From Devosia insulae DS-56 (GTDB lineage: Bacteria > Pseudomonadota > Alphaproteobacteria > Rhizobiales > Devosiaceae), in NCBI RefSeq assembly GCF_000970465.2, contig NZ_LAJE02000363.1, positions 1-64,000 on the forward strand: 64,000 bases of DNA. The letters run 5' to 3'. The position numbers and the translations under genes are program-made. The notes beneath the pieces were generated by a model. That model searched no databases, had not been told where the DNA came from, and was given only the letters and a program-made list of their open reading frames with translations. This document shows, piece after piece, positions 16,842 through 25,018 of the stretch; the stretch's first letter is position 1; every line of letters begins with the position of its first letter.

Positions 16842-17525
16842 CTAAACCGCCGGCACTGGTGGCGGCGCGCCTAGCCCGAAGAAGCTGAGCACCAGGCTGA
16901 CCGTCCAGGTGATCAGCACCCAGTAGATGCCACCCACCACCACGGTCGAGACGATCCCCACCAGGGCGCCCAGTATGATCCAGATGCCATCGCGCTCAAG
17001 CAGGCCAAGGGCGATGATGCAGATGGCGATCGACGGGGCCATGTTGGCGCCCGGGATCGGCAGCAGCACCAGCAGCGCCATGACGAAGGCCACGAAGCCG
17101 GCGAAGTAGACTGCCGGGCGCTTGGCCAGAAACTCGAAGCGCGGCTTCATGATGCCTTCGGCCCGGGCCAGCCAGGGCGAAGCCGCTTTCATCACACGGT
17201 GGAAATCGACGCGGCTCAGCGACCGATCGGTGATGATCCGCGGCAACCAGGCGTTCATCCCCAGCATCAGCTGGGCAGTCAGAAACACCAGCGGTGCACC
17301 GACGACCGCCGAAACGCCAGGGGGCATCGGCAATGCGGTGATGATGGCGAAAATGAACATCAGCGCGCCGAGCGCCCGGCGCTTCAGCGCTTCCAGGAGA
17401 TCGCCGATGGAGATCCGCTCTCGATCCTCCGCCGTTGCAATGGCCATCAGAATGGCCGAGAGGCGATCCGCTCCCTCGGCCTGGTCTACCTTCGAAAGGT
17501 CACTCTCACCCTGCCGTTCTGTCAT
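16842..17525 (-). CDS. exoD: ExoD family exopolysaccharide synthesis protein
   Basis: Protein of 227 residues with about four to five membrane helices and the ExoD signature (LLEALKRRALGALMFIFAIITALPMPPGVSAV, near-duplicate membrane hairpins, LPIPGANMAPSIAI). In Sinorhizobium meliloti exoD affects exopolysaccharide production and alkali tolerance; the mechanism is unknown. Cytosolic N-terminal tail with acidic residues. Stands alone, 53 bp downstream of the DUF2076 gene on the same strand. Confidence 0.85.
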   Translation of the reverse strand: MTERQGESDLSKVDQAEGADRLSAILMAIATAEDRERISIGDLLEALKRRALGALMFIFAIITALPMPPGVSAVVGAPLVFLTAQLMLGMNAWLPRIITDRSLSRVDFHRVMKAASPWLARAEGIMKPRFEFLAKRPAVYFAGFVAFVMALLVLLPIPGANMAPSIAICIIALGLLERDGIWIILGALVGIVSTVVVGGIYWVLITWTVSLVLSFFGLGAPPPVPAV

Positions 17526-17578
17526 CGGCCGCGATCATGCCCAGCGATTCCCCGATGCGGCAACCCCATGGGGCTGCG

Positions 17579-18235
17579 TCAGAAATCCCCACCCATGTCG
17601 AAGCCGCCGCCATCGCCGCCACCAAGGTCGCCCCAATCCCCGCCGGACTGGTCACCGCCATCCTGGCCAGCACCTTGATCCTGCTCGTTGACATTGTCGT
17701 TACCGGCGTCGGTGGCGGGCTGGTCGTTGGCTGAGCTCTCGGCAGCATGCGCGCCGCCGGCGCCGAACAGCGAACCGATGGCGCTACCGAGCAGCACACC
17801 GCCGGCAACGCCCAGCGCGGTCTGTGCAGCTCCGGCGAGGAAGCCGCCGCCCTGCCCCATCTGCCCGCGCTGATTGCGGTTATCGACCGGCTCGTCCTGA
17901 CGATCCCAGGGGCTGCGGTTACGCTGCACCTGCTGGTTGTCGTCGTAGCGGTTCTGGCGGCCGCGACCATCGTCGAACAGGCCACCGAACATGCCGCCGC
18001 GCCCCTTCTCCTCGACCTCGCGTTCCAGCTCCTCGATGCGCCGCTCGGCGACCTCGAGGGCGTGCTGTTGCACCAGAATGGTCTGCGCCATGTAGTAAGG
18101 CGCGCCCGGCTGCCGGACGATCTCGCGATCGATCAAGTCCTGCGCCTCGGGGTCGCGCTGGGGGTTCTTGCGCTCGACGTCGGCAAGCCGATGGAACAGG
18201 CCTTCGATGGCGCGGCGGTCTTCAGGGTTCAGCAT
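17579..18235 (-). CDS. DUF2076 domain protein
   Basis: Protein of 218 residues. The N-terminal MLNPEDRRAIEGLFHRL and PYYMAQTILVQQHAL segments are the DUF2076 hallmark, followed by a coiled coil (ALEVAERRIEELEREVEEK). Then come a polar Arg/Asn/Gln linker, a hydrophobic glycine-rich segment (FLAGAAQTALGVAGGVLLGSAIGSLFG) and an acidic Gly/Asp-rich tail. Often annotated as a periplasmic ligand-binding sensor protein, but no signal peptide is seen. The ATG at 18235 matches the domain start; an upstream extension to 18592 would cover the divergent promoter. Confidence 0.75.
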   Translation of the reverse strand: MLNPEDRRAIEGLFHRLADVERKNPQRDPEAQDLIDREIVRQPGAPYYMAQTILVQQHALEVAERRIEELEREVEEKGRGGMFGGLFDDGRGRQNRYDDNQQVQRNRSPWDRQDEPVDNRNQRGQMGQGGGFLAGAAQTALGVAGGVLLGSAIGSLFGAGGAHAAESSANDQPATDAGNDNVNEQDQGAGQDGGDQSGGDWGDLGGGDGGGFDMGGDF

Positions 18236-18407
18236 CTTCAGTCTCCAATGTTGAACGATGCCGAAAACATGGGGACCGTAGCCGGCCCTCACAATGGGTA
18301 CGGTGGCCATAATTGGACATGAGGGGTCACCAGGCCGCCGGAGCAGGAATGTCCATTGACTTGCCGCGCCGGTCGGCGAAGCTTTCGGCGAGAACAGCGA
18401 GGCCAGC

Positions 18408-19067
18408 ATGTCCAGCGATGATGATCTTCCCGAAGACAGTAAGCTCACCAAGACCAAGTCGCGCTGGGCCGAACTCGGCAAATTTCTCACCGGGCAGCTG
18501 TCGCGGCCCGAGGATGCCCGGCTGCCGCCTGGCCAGCACCTGGTGAAGAACTGGCCGATCCTCGATCTCGGGCAGACGCCGAACGTCTCCAAGGAGGTCT
18601 GGCGCCTTGATATCGCCGGTCAGGTCGAGCGCCCGCAGACGTGGTCGTTCGACGATCTGATGGCGCAGCCGCAGGCCGACAAGCTCAACGATATCCACTG
18701 CGTCACCAGTTGGTCGCGCTACGACAACCACTGGAAGGGCGTCACCACGCACCAGCTGATGGATGCGGTCGGCGTAAAGCCGGAGGCGCGTTTCGTGCTG
18801 TTCACCTCGAATGACGGCTACACCACCAACATGGCGATCGAGGATTTCGCCTCCGAGGACGCGCTGATCGCCCATACCTGGGAGAATGAGCCGCTCAGCC
18901 GCGACCATGGCGGGCCGGTGCGGCTGGTGGTGCCGCACCTCTATTTCTGGAAGAGCCCGAAATGGCTGAAGCGCATCGAGTTCGCCGAGCGCGACCATCG
19001 CGGCTTCTGGGAAGTGCGCGGCTATCACAACCACGCCGATCCGTGGAAGGAAGAGCGCTACTCCTGA
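18408..19067 (+). CDS. cytoplasmic sulfite-oxidase-like molybdopterin oxidoreductase
   Basis: Protein of 219 residues of the SUOX/YedY fold. Cys98 in DIHCVTSWS is the expected molybdenum ligand; VWRLDIAGQVERP, HGGPVRLVVPHLYFWKSPKW and GFWEVRGYHNHADPW are family hallmarks. There is no Tat or Sec signal, and it is much shorter than MsrP/YedY, so it belongs to the cytoplasmic short type of unknown substrate. No partner haem gene adjacent. Its 3' end overlaps the end of the formyltransferase-like gene by 10 bp (convergent). Confidence 0.85.
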   Translation: MSSDDDLPEDSKLTKTKSRWAELGKFLTGQLSRPEDARLPPGQHLVKNWPILDLGQTPNVSKEVWRLDIAGQVERPQTWSFDDLMAQPQADKLNDIHCVTSWSRYDNHWKGVTTHQLMDAVGVKPEARFVLFTSNDGYTTNMAIEDFASEDALIAHTWENEPLSRDHGGPVRLVVPHLYFWKSPKWLKRIEFAERDHRGFWEVRGYHNHADPWKEERYS

Positions 19068-19954
19068 TCGAGCCGCCGGAGCGCTTCGACCAGAACCAGC
19101 CGGTCACGTGTCCTCTGCAGGGCGGTATTCCGCACCAGCACCACTCGTGCATCGGCGACGTCTAGCGTCACCGAAAAAGCCTGGAGCGACGGCGGCTTGC
19201 CGGTGGCCGGACCGAGGACCCGTCGAACGCGGCGTACCGAAGCCGGCCGTATCCGCCAAGGGAGCGGCACGCCGATGTGATAGGACGTGCCACCCGCGGC
19301 GAGGGTCCGTTCGACCTCGGCAACGGTCAGATGCGGCCCGATCTCGCCATCCTCGGCCACCTTGCGATAGAAGCCACCGACCTGCGGGCGTGCTTCGGTC
19401 GCCCCCACGAGATAGGCCGGCAGCGCCTCGCGGGCCAACCGGCGGCAGGCGGCAGCGTGCTGCGCCACCCACATGGTATAGCTCCGTGCCGCGGCGTCGT
19501 AGGGCAGCGACCTTTGGGCGATAATCGGTCCCTCATCGATACCGGGGGACAGCACATGCGCCGTGACCCCGGAACAGGTGTTCTCCTTGCCGTCAAGCAG
19601 TGCGCCGAGCAACGGCGTAGGCCCTCGATAGGCTGGCAGCAGCGAGGGATGGAAGTTCACCGCACGATTACCGAACAGATCGAGCAGTCTGGGCGGCACG
19701 ATCATCATGGTCATGCAGGTGATCAGCGTATCGACGCCGAGTGCGGCAATAGCCGTTTCAGCGTCGGCCCAGTCACGCAGGCGCGGCACCGTGACGGCGG
19801 GGATGGCGTGGCGCTGCAGCAGCAGCCGAGCGCTCCAGCGCGGTGAGATGACGTCGCCCAATCGCAGCCGCGTGGCTGGATTGGCCGACGTCCAGAACGC
19901 GGCAACCGTATTGCCGCTCTCGAGCCAGCCGCGCAAGGCGGCCGAGGCGAGCAA
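19058..19954 (-). CDS. formyltransferase family protein (methionyl-tRNA formyltransferase-like)
   Basis: At least 298 residues. The formyl-transfer motif NFHPSLLPAYRG (Asn100, His102) and the Asp in SPGIDEGP (Asp140) are the catalytic triad of the Fmt/PurN fold. The C-terminal part is not a clear Fmt OB domain, so it is more likely a sugar/other formyltransferase relative. The only standard start in the unique region is TTG at 19954, but the same frame upstream (to about 20005) reads ARALFIGADSLLASAAL, which looks like the missing first Rossmann strand. The true start is therefore probably upstream, overlapping the DUF1993 gene, with a non-standard start codon. Listed coordinates are the conservative version. 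Confidence 0.7.
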   Translation of the reverse strand: MLASAALRGWLESGNTVAAFWTSANPATRLRLGDVISPRWSARLLLQRHAIPAVTVPRLRDWADAETAIAALGVDTLITCMTMMIVPPRLLDLFGNRAVNFHPSLLPAYRGPTPLLGALLDGKENTCSGVTAHVLSPGIDEGPIIAQRSLPYDAAARSYTMWVAQHAAACRRLAREALPAYLVGATEARPQVGGFYRKVAEDGEIGPHLTVAEVERTLAAGGTSYHIGVPLPWRIRPASVRRVRRVLGPATGKPPSLQAFSVTLDVADARVVLVRNTALQRTRDRLVLVEALRRLDQE

Positions 19955-19988
19955 ACTATCGGCGCCGATGAAGAGCGCCCGGGCCGTG

Positions 19989-20492
19989 TCAGCCGCCCGT
20001 AAAATCGCGCTTGCCGATCGGCACGCCGTTATGGCGCAGGATCGCGTAGGCCGAGGTGATGTGGAAGAAGATCTGCGGCACGGCGTTGAGCGTCACGTGC
20101 TCAATGGCCGGAACCTGAGTGTCCTCGCCGCGCACTTTCAGCGTCAGCATCTTGGCTTCGCTGCCGGCCAGATCGGCCTCGGAGAAGGTTGCCACGAACT
20201 CCAGCGCCTTTTTCAGCCGGGCGCGGAGGTCGGCCAGGCTCGTCTCGTTGTCTTCCCAGCTCGGCGGGGTGCGGCCGGTCAGCCGCGCCAGCGTGAACTT
20301 GATGCGGTCGGTGGTCGATTGTACCTGGAACGACAGCGGGTGCATGTCGGGCGCCAGCCGCGACGACACCAGCACCTCCGGCTTGATCTTCCGTTCGGCG
20401 GCATTGGCCTCGGCCTTCACCAGGATGGCGTCGAGGTTGTTGAGGTAGCGCGTGAACACCGGAACGGTGATCGCGTACATGGAAAGCGACAT
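19989..20492 (-). CDS. DUF1993 family protein
   Basis: Protein of 167 residues. MYAITVPVFTRYLNNLDAILVKAE and HVTLNAVPQIFFHITSAYAILRHNGVPIGKRDF are the start and end of the DUF1993 domain, related to the DinB four-helix fold. Soluble, function unknown. Probably co-transcribed with the formyltransferase-like gene downstream; the two frames likely overlap. Confidence 0.85.
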   Translation of the reverse strand: MSLSMYAITVPVFTRYLNNLDAILVKAEANAAERKIKPEVLVSSRLAPDMHPLSFQVQSTTDRIKFTLARLTGRTPPSWEDNETSLADLRARLKKALEFVATFSEADLAGSEAKMLTLKVRGEDTQVPAIEHVTLNAVPQIFFHITSAYAILRHNGVPIGKRDFTGG

Positions 20493-20524
20493 AACTAGTC
20501 CTCAGGGTTTGATCAGGCTGGAAA

Positions 20525-21055
20525 TCACCAGCTGTGGTCGACGCTGCGCTCGCGCGGCTCGGGCTGGGCGATGGAAGGCCAGTAATAGTCCTCGGGCAGG
20601 ACCACCTGGAAGTCATAGGTAACGAGTTTGTCGCCATCGACGGCAATGGCGATCGAATGGGCGCCGACGGGATCGCCCGGCGCAACGCACCAGCTATGGC
20701 TGAACCAGCCCTCGCCGTCGAGTTCGGGCGTAAAGGTACGGGTCGCAACTTTGCCGTCGGCCGAAACATCGATGCCATCGTCCGGGTCGGTCGCGAGCGT
20801 CCCCCAATCCTCGAGCGGCACCGGCAGGCTGAGGATTTCGGTGGCGGTTTTGGGCGCGGGGCCCTCGGCCAGCCGCACATACCAGTTGTAGCAGGCGTTT
20901 CCCGCCAGCAGCGGCACGACGGTATCGTTCAGCACCTCGTCTTCGCCGGCATAGCGGAAGGTAACCTGGAACACCGAATCGACCATCTCGGCCGCCAGCG
21001 CAGGAACACTGCCGGAGACCAGAAGAACCACGAGGATCGGCAGTTTCCGGTGCAT
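20525..21055 (-). CDS. secreted protein of unknown function
   Basis: Protein of 176 residues with a Sec signal peptide (MHRKLPILVVLLVSGSVPALA) and a polar mature domain with two cysteines (NACYNWYVRL, HSWCVAPGD) that could form a disulfide. The ATG at 21055 has GGAGG five bases upstream; the longer open frame to 21286 is rejected because it runs through the divergent gene. I do not recognise the family. It is 32 bp upstream of the DUF1993 gene on the same strand. Confidence 0.65.
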   Translation of the reverse strand: MHRKLPILVVLLVSGSVPALAAEMVDSVFQVTFRYAGEDEVLNDTVVPLLAGNACYNWYVRLAEGPAPKTATEILSLPVPLEDWGTLATDPDDGIDVSADGKVATRTFTPELDGEGWFSHSWCVAPGDPVGAHSIAIAVDGDKLVTYDFQVVLPEDYYWPSIAQPEPRERSVDHSW

Positions 21056-21167
21056 CTTTCCTCCCATTCGTGGGCCGGACCTTAGCCCGCCATCCCGGGC
21101 TTCGGAAGGGGATTTGACTGTGAAGTGGCGTGGTGGTCCCCTGCCCTCACATCCTGGAGCCAAGCAC

Positions 21168-21626
21168 ATGGCCGAGCAGAAGACTGTGCCGACCACAGCC
21201 GACGTCGGGGCATTCCTCGCCGCAATCGAGCAGGAACAGCGCCGCGCCGACGCGGCGCGGCTGGTCGAGCTGATGTATGCCCGCACCGGCGAGCCGCCCC
21301 AGATGTGGTCTGGCGGGATCGTCGGCTTCGGGCAATACCACTACCGCTACGCCTCTGGGCACGAGGGCGATTCCTGTCTCGTCGGCTTCTCGCCGCGTAA
21401 GTCAGAATTCAGCATCTACCTGGTGGGCATATACTTTCCCGACAGCACGGACACCGCGCGGCTGCTCCTCGACAGGTTGGGCAAGCACAGGATGGGCAAG
21501 GCGTGCCTGTACGTGAAACGCCTGAGCGATATCGACGAGGCCGTGCTTGGCCAGCTCGTCACATTGTCCGTTACCAAGCTTCGCGAACACTACGCGTGGA
21601 CCCGCGAACCTCTCGGTAAGCATTGA
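21168..21626 (+). CDS. DUF1801 family protein
   Basis: Protein of 152 residues. MWSGGIVGFGQYHYRYASGHEGDSCLVGFSPRKSEFSIYL and GKACLYVKRLSDIDEAVL match the DUF1801 (YdhG-like) domain, a frataxin-like fold of unknown function. The ATG at 21168 has GGAG nine bases upstream. Single gene, divergent from the secreted protein gene. Confidence 0.82.
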   Translation: MAEQKTVPTTADVGAFLAAIEQEQRRADAARLVELMYARTGEPPQMWSGGIVGFGQYHYRYASGHEGDSCLVGFSPRKSEFSIYLVGIYFPDSTDTARLLLDRLGKHRMGKACLYVKRLSDIDEAVLGQLVTLSVTKLREHYAWTREPLGKH

Positions 21627-21726
21627 TGTAATGTGCGGGCTTCGGTCATATTGTCCTCCGTTTCAAGGTGTTAGCCTCGCAACCGCGGACGTTGCCGACC
21701 TCCGGCAGCGCATTGGAGAAAGCCTC

Positions 21727-22209
21727 ATGAGCGTCGTTCGGTATCTTGCCGGCGTGGTCGCCGGCCTCATCATCATCCTTGCCAGCCTCACCCCAACTTA
21801 CGCGCAAGACATGGAAACGCGGGTGATCGTGCCCGACGTACCCGGCGGCGCCCTGTTCACCGGCTGCTACCAGGTGCAGCAGCGCCTTTACGGCCCCTAT
21901 CGTATGACGTTCTGCCTCGAGCAGCGCGGTACCTACACCGTGCGTGGCGGCGGCGTGCGCTGCGACGGTCGCCTGACCTGGAGTGCCCGTGGTCGTGACA
22001 TCAACATTCAGTTGAAGCGCACCTCATGCGGCAACGGCGTCGCCTGGAGCGCCGACCGCATGACCTGCCGCGGCGGCAACCTGCTGCCGGCTTTCCTCGC
22101 GCAGATCATCGTTCCCGACCTGCCGGTGCTGCAGACACTGCGCTGCACCTACACCCCCTCGGTTTCGAGCGAGCGCCCGACGCAGATCACTGCCCGTCGC
22201 GTCGACTGA
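21727..22209 (+). CDS. secreted cysteine-containing protein, unknown
   Basis: Protein of 160 residues with a clear signal peptide (MSVVRYLAGVVAGLIIILASLTPTYA) and a basic mature domain containing six cysteines (GCYQVQ, TFCLEQ, VRCDGR, TSCGNG, MTCRGG, LRCTYT). Even cysteine number and spacing suggest disulfides, hence a periplasmic or exported protein. GGAG lies upstream of the ATG at 21727. Family not recognised. Confidence 0.65.
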   Translation: MSVVRYLAGVVAGLIIILASLTPTYAQDMETRVIVPDVPGGALFTGCYQVQQRLYGPYRMTFCLEQRGTYTVRGGGVRCDGRLTWSARGRDINIQLKRTSCGNGVAWSADRMTCRGGNLLPAFLAQIIVPDLPVLQTLRCTYTPSVSSERPTQITARRVD

Positions 22210-22548
22210 CATCGCCGGCGGGTCACCGACATCGCCCTGTCATCGGCACAAAATAAGAGGGCCACGAACCATTTCTGGTTCGTGGCCCTGAGAAGCGCCG
22301 GCCGCACTGTTGAGGGCTTGGGGGCAGCGGCGGGCAACTTCTCCTGCGTTCACCGGTGCATGGGTCGTTTGCAGTAGTCCGATGAACTCCACTCTAAGAT
22401 GGGTGTGCTTTGCGGCATGAAAAGTGCCTTCACCGGAAGGTGAAGAACATGAACAGCTCGTAAGGTGCGCCGATTGCCCAACAGCCGCGAAGCCCCTATG
22501 GATGGGCTGCAAAGCGGTGCCTCGCACCGCCTTGCCAACGAGAAGAAC
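22210..22548 (+). promoter_or_regulatory. amn leader region with three hairpins
   Basis: This 339-bp gap holds three strong hairpins: 22258-22288 (AGGGCCACGAACC...GGTTCGTGGCCCT), 22428-22445 (CTTCACC-GGAA-GGTGAAG, a GNRA-type tetraloop) and 22514-22530 (GCGGTGC-CTC-GCACCGC), the last ending 18 bases before the amn ATG. The first is preceded by AAAATAAG, so on the minus strand it would look like a terminator with a T-rich tail; on the plus strand it lacks one. The others could control amn translation. Confidence 0.4.
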
Positions 22549-24024
22549 ATGGACACCATCACTCCCCCGGGTCTGCCGCAGAAGCCGTTTACCGATCCGC
22601 ACGCCGCCTGGGCTTATGTCGCCGAAATCTACCACCGCAATACCGGCTTCATCCGTGAGCAACTGCTGGGCCTGACGCGCGGCCGCGTCCCCAAGGGGCG
22701 GGTGCGGGCGTTTTACCCGGAAGTGCAGGTCACCTCGCGCAGCTACGGCAAGACCGACAGCACCCTGCCCTATGGGTACCTGCATACGCCGGGTATCTAC
22801 CGCACCACGATCACCGCGCCCGACCTGTTCAAGAACTACCTGATCGAGCAGTTCGAGGTGATCCTCAGGAACCATGGCGGCGCCATCGAAGTCGGCGAGT
22901 CTTCGACCCGGATCCCCTTGCATTTCGCCATTCCCTCGACCGAGCGGATCGATGGCGAGGCGATCAACGCCCTGCCGATCCCGCTGCGCGACCTGTTCGA
23001 CGTGCCCGACCTGCAGGATACCGACGACGAGATCGCCAACGGCACGTTCGTGCCGCCGCCCGGCGGCCCCTATCCGCTGGCGCATTTCACCGCGCCGCGG
23101 GTCGACTATTCGCTGCAGCGGCTCAGCCACTACACCGGCACCGAGGCCGAGCATTTCCAGAACTTCGTGATCTTCACGAACTACGGCTTCTACATGGATG
23201 AGTTCGCCCGCGTGGCCGAACGCTACATGCAGGAGGGACACCCGGAATATGACAGTTTCGTCGAGCCCGGTGGGTTTGCAACGCTCAATCAGCGGCTCGG
23301 CGGCGGCACTTCCGGCCTCCGCGCCACGCGCACCCCGCAGATGCCGGCACTGCATCTGACCATGCCGCGCAACCGCGGCATCACCATCGTCAACATCGGC
23401 GTCGGGCCTTCCAACGCCAAGACCATCACCGACCATATCGCGGTGCTGCGGCCACATGCCTGGATCATGCTCGGCCACTGCGCCGGGCTCCGCAACTCGC
23501 AGGAGCTCGGCGACTACGTGCTGGCCCACGCCTACCTGCGTGAAGATCACGTGCTCGATGCCGACTTGCCGGTCACCGTGCCGATCCCGGCGCTCGCCGA
23601 AGTGCAGGTGGCTCTCGAAAAGGCGGTGGCCGAGATCACCCATCTCGAGGGCATCGAGACCAAGCGCATCATGCGCACCGGCACCGTCGCGACCTTCGAC
23701 AACCGCAACTGGGAACTGCGTGACCAGGCCTCGATCACCCGGCAGCTGTCGCAATCGCGCGCCGTCGCCCTCGACATGGAATCGGCCACCATCGCCGCCA
23801 ACGGTTTTCGGTTCCGCGTCCCCTACGGCACCCTGCTCTGCGTTTCCGACAAGCCACTGCACGGCGAACTGAAACTCCCCGGCATGGCCTCGGACTTCTA
23901 TCGCACCCAGGTCAACCGCCACTTCCAGATCGGCCTGAGGGCGATGGAAATCCTGCGTGACCAGCCGCCGGAGCGGCTGCATTCGCGCAAGCTTCGGAGC
24001 TTTGCCGAGACGGCGTTCCAGTAG
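22549..24024 (+). CDS. amn: AMP nucleosidase
   Basis: Protein of 491 residues (E. coli Amn 484). The N-terminal Amn domain includes RAFYPEVQVTSRSYGKTDSTLPYG and the C-terminal PNP-type catalytic domain includes NIGVGPSNAKT, IMLGHCAGLRN, DYVLAHAY and LDMESATIAANGF. It cleaves AMP to adenine and ribose 5-phosphate, regulating the adenylate pool. The ATG at 22549 (MDTITPPG) is preferred; ATG 22498 would lie in the hairpin region. Single gene after a long leader. Confidence 0.93.
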   Translation: MDTITPPGLPQKPFTDPHAAWAYVAEIYHRNTGFIREQLLGLTRGRVPKGRVRAFYPEVQVTSRSYGKTDSTLPYGYLHTPGIYRTTITAPDLFKNYLIEQFEVILRNHGGAIEVGESSTRIPLHFAIPSTERIDGEAINALPIPLRDLFDVPDLQDTDDEIANGTFVPPPGGPYPLAHFTAPRVDYSLQRLSHYTGTEAEHFQNFVIFTNYGFYMDEFARVAERYMQEGHPEYDSFVEPGGFATLNQRLGGGTSGLRATRTPQMPALHLTMPRNRGITIVNIGVGPSNAKTITDHIAVLRPHAWIMLGHCAGLRNSQELGDYVLAHAYLREDHVLDADLPVTVPIPALAEVQVALEKAVAEITHLEGIETKRIMRTGTVATFDNRNWELRDQASITRQLSQSRAVALDMESATIAANGFRFRVPYGTLLCVSDKPLHGELKLPGMASDFYRTQVNRHFQIGLRAMEILRDQPPERLHSRKLRSFAETAFQ

Positions 24025-24075
24025 CGCTATTGCAATCAGAGGAGCGTAACCTATCCTCTAGGCAGGAGAGTTGAG

Positions 24076-24366
24076 ATGCGCCCATCTGAAGTGCTTGAAC
24101 AGAATCGCAAGCTGGTTCGCGACATGGTGGCACGCTCTCCAGCTCGCAACCCTCGGGTCTTTGGCTCGGTGCTCCACGGCACCGACACCGAAGATAGTGA
24201 CATCGACATTCTCGTCGACGCGCCCGCGGGGACGACGATGCTGCATTTGATCGGCTTGGAACGCGAGCTTCGCGACCGGTTGGGTGTTCGAGTTCAGGTG
24301 CTCACGCCAGGTGATCTAGGACGTCGGTTCCGCGATCGAGTGTTGGCAGAGGCACAACCGATTTGA
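24076..24366 (+). CDS. mntA: MntA-type nucleotidyltransferase antitoxin
   Basis: Protein of 96 residues, a minimal nucleotidyltransferase. VFGSVLHG and DSDIDILVD give the GS...DxD motif (Gly30-Ser31, Asp42 and Asp44). In relatives the third acidic residue sits in 'VRVDVVTPGDL'; here it is Gln74 (VRVQVLTPGDL), so metal binding may be impaired. MntA antitoxins neutralise HepT by transferring AMP to the toxin. It overlaps hepT by 4 bp, the standard order of the module. Confidence 0.85.
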   Translation: MRPSEVLEQNRKLVRDMVARSPARNPRVFGSVLHGTDTEDSDIDILVDAPAGTTMLHLIGLERELRDRLGVRVQVLTPGDLGRRFRDRVLAEAQPI

Positions 24367-24743
24367 GCGACGAGCGGATCGCTAGTCATCTCGATGCAAT
24401 CTACGACGCAGCTTCGGGTGCACCGGAGATCATCGAGCATCTCTCCAAAGCTGAGTTTCTGACAAACCGGACAGCGAAGCTGGCGGCGGTAATGACGCTG
24501 GTCATTATCGGCGAGGCGGCTGCTCGGATTCTTCAACAGCATCCCGAGTATGCGGCCAGCCACCCCGAGATTCCCTGGCCGAACATCCGAAGCATGAGAA
24601 ATCGCGGGGCCCACGGATACGATGACCTCAACTTTGAGACTGTCTGGGACACCGTGACGAACGACCTGCCTGTCCTTGCTGCACAGACCAAGCTTCTGCT
24701 CGGCGAATTCGGCGGCCCCCTACCTCCTCAAATCGGTTCGTAG
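24363..24743 (+). CDS. hepT: HepT-like ribonuclease toxin
   Basis: Protein of 126 residues of the HEPN superfamily (DUF86). The catalytic RX4HXY motif is intact: Arg79-NRGA-His84-Gly-Tyr86. The Tyr is the residue AMPylated by MntA in characterised pairs. The start is TTG at 24363, overlapping the mntA stop (translational coupling). Its last 16 bp overlap the end of the convergent Dabb gene. Confidence 0.85.
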   Translation: MSDERIASHLDAIYDAASGAPEIIEHLSKAEFLTNRTAKLAAVMTLVIIGEAAARILQQHPEYAASHPEIPWPNIRSMRNRGAHGYDDLNFETVWDTVTNDLPVLAAQTKLLLGEFGGPLPPQIGS

Positions 24744-25018
24744 TCGATCTCGAGGAACTTCTCGACCTCGCGGTCCCAGCGCTCTTTCACGAACTTCACG
24801 TGCTTGGCATGCTCGTTGTAAGCCGTGTAGGCGGCCTGGTCGGCGAACTCCATCGAGAAGCCGAACTCGTAGTCGTTCTTCTTCGAGGTCTGCCGCAGTT
24901 GCTCGAATTTCTTGACGCCCGGGATTTCCTTCAGCACCAGCGCGTCGCGGAGGAAAGCCTTCTCCATCAAGGAACCGTGCGCGTGTTTCAAATTGAAGAC
25001 TACAGTATGTCTGATCAT
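24728..25018 (-). CDS. Dabb (stress-responsive alpha/beta barrel) domain protein
   Basis: Protein of 96 residues with the Dabb signature: [11 protein letters not shown] at the start, LRDALVLKEIPGVKKFE in the middle and YNEHAKHVKFVKERW near the end. Ferredoxin-like dimeric fold; roles range from stress protein to cyclase, unknown here. The ATG overlaps the maeB stop by one base (TGATG), so it is translationally coupled to maeB. Confidence 0.85.
   Translation of the reverse strand: MIRHTVVFNLKHAHGSLMEKAFLRDALVLKEIPGVKKFEQLRQTSKKNDYEFGFSMEFADQAAYTAYNEHAKHVKFVKERWDREVEKFLEIDYEPI

Noticed and set aside
22240-23982. 580-codon frame antisense to amn
   Set aside because: Low-complexity product opposite a fully conserved AMP nucleosidase.
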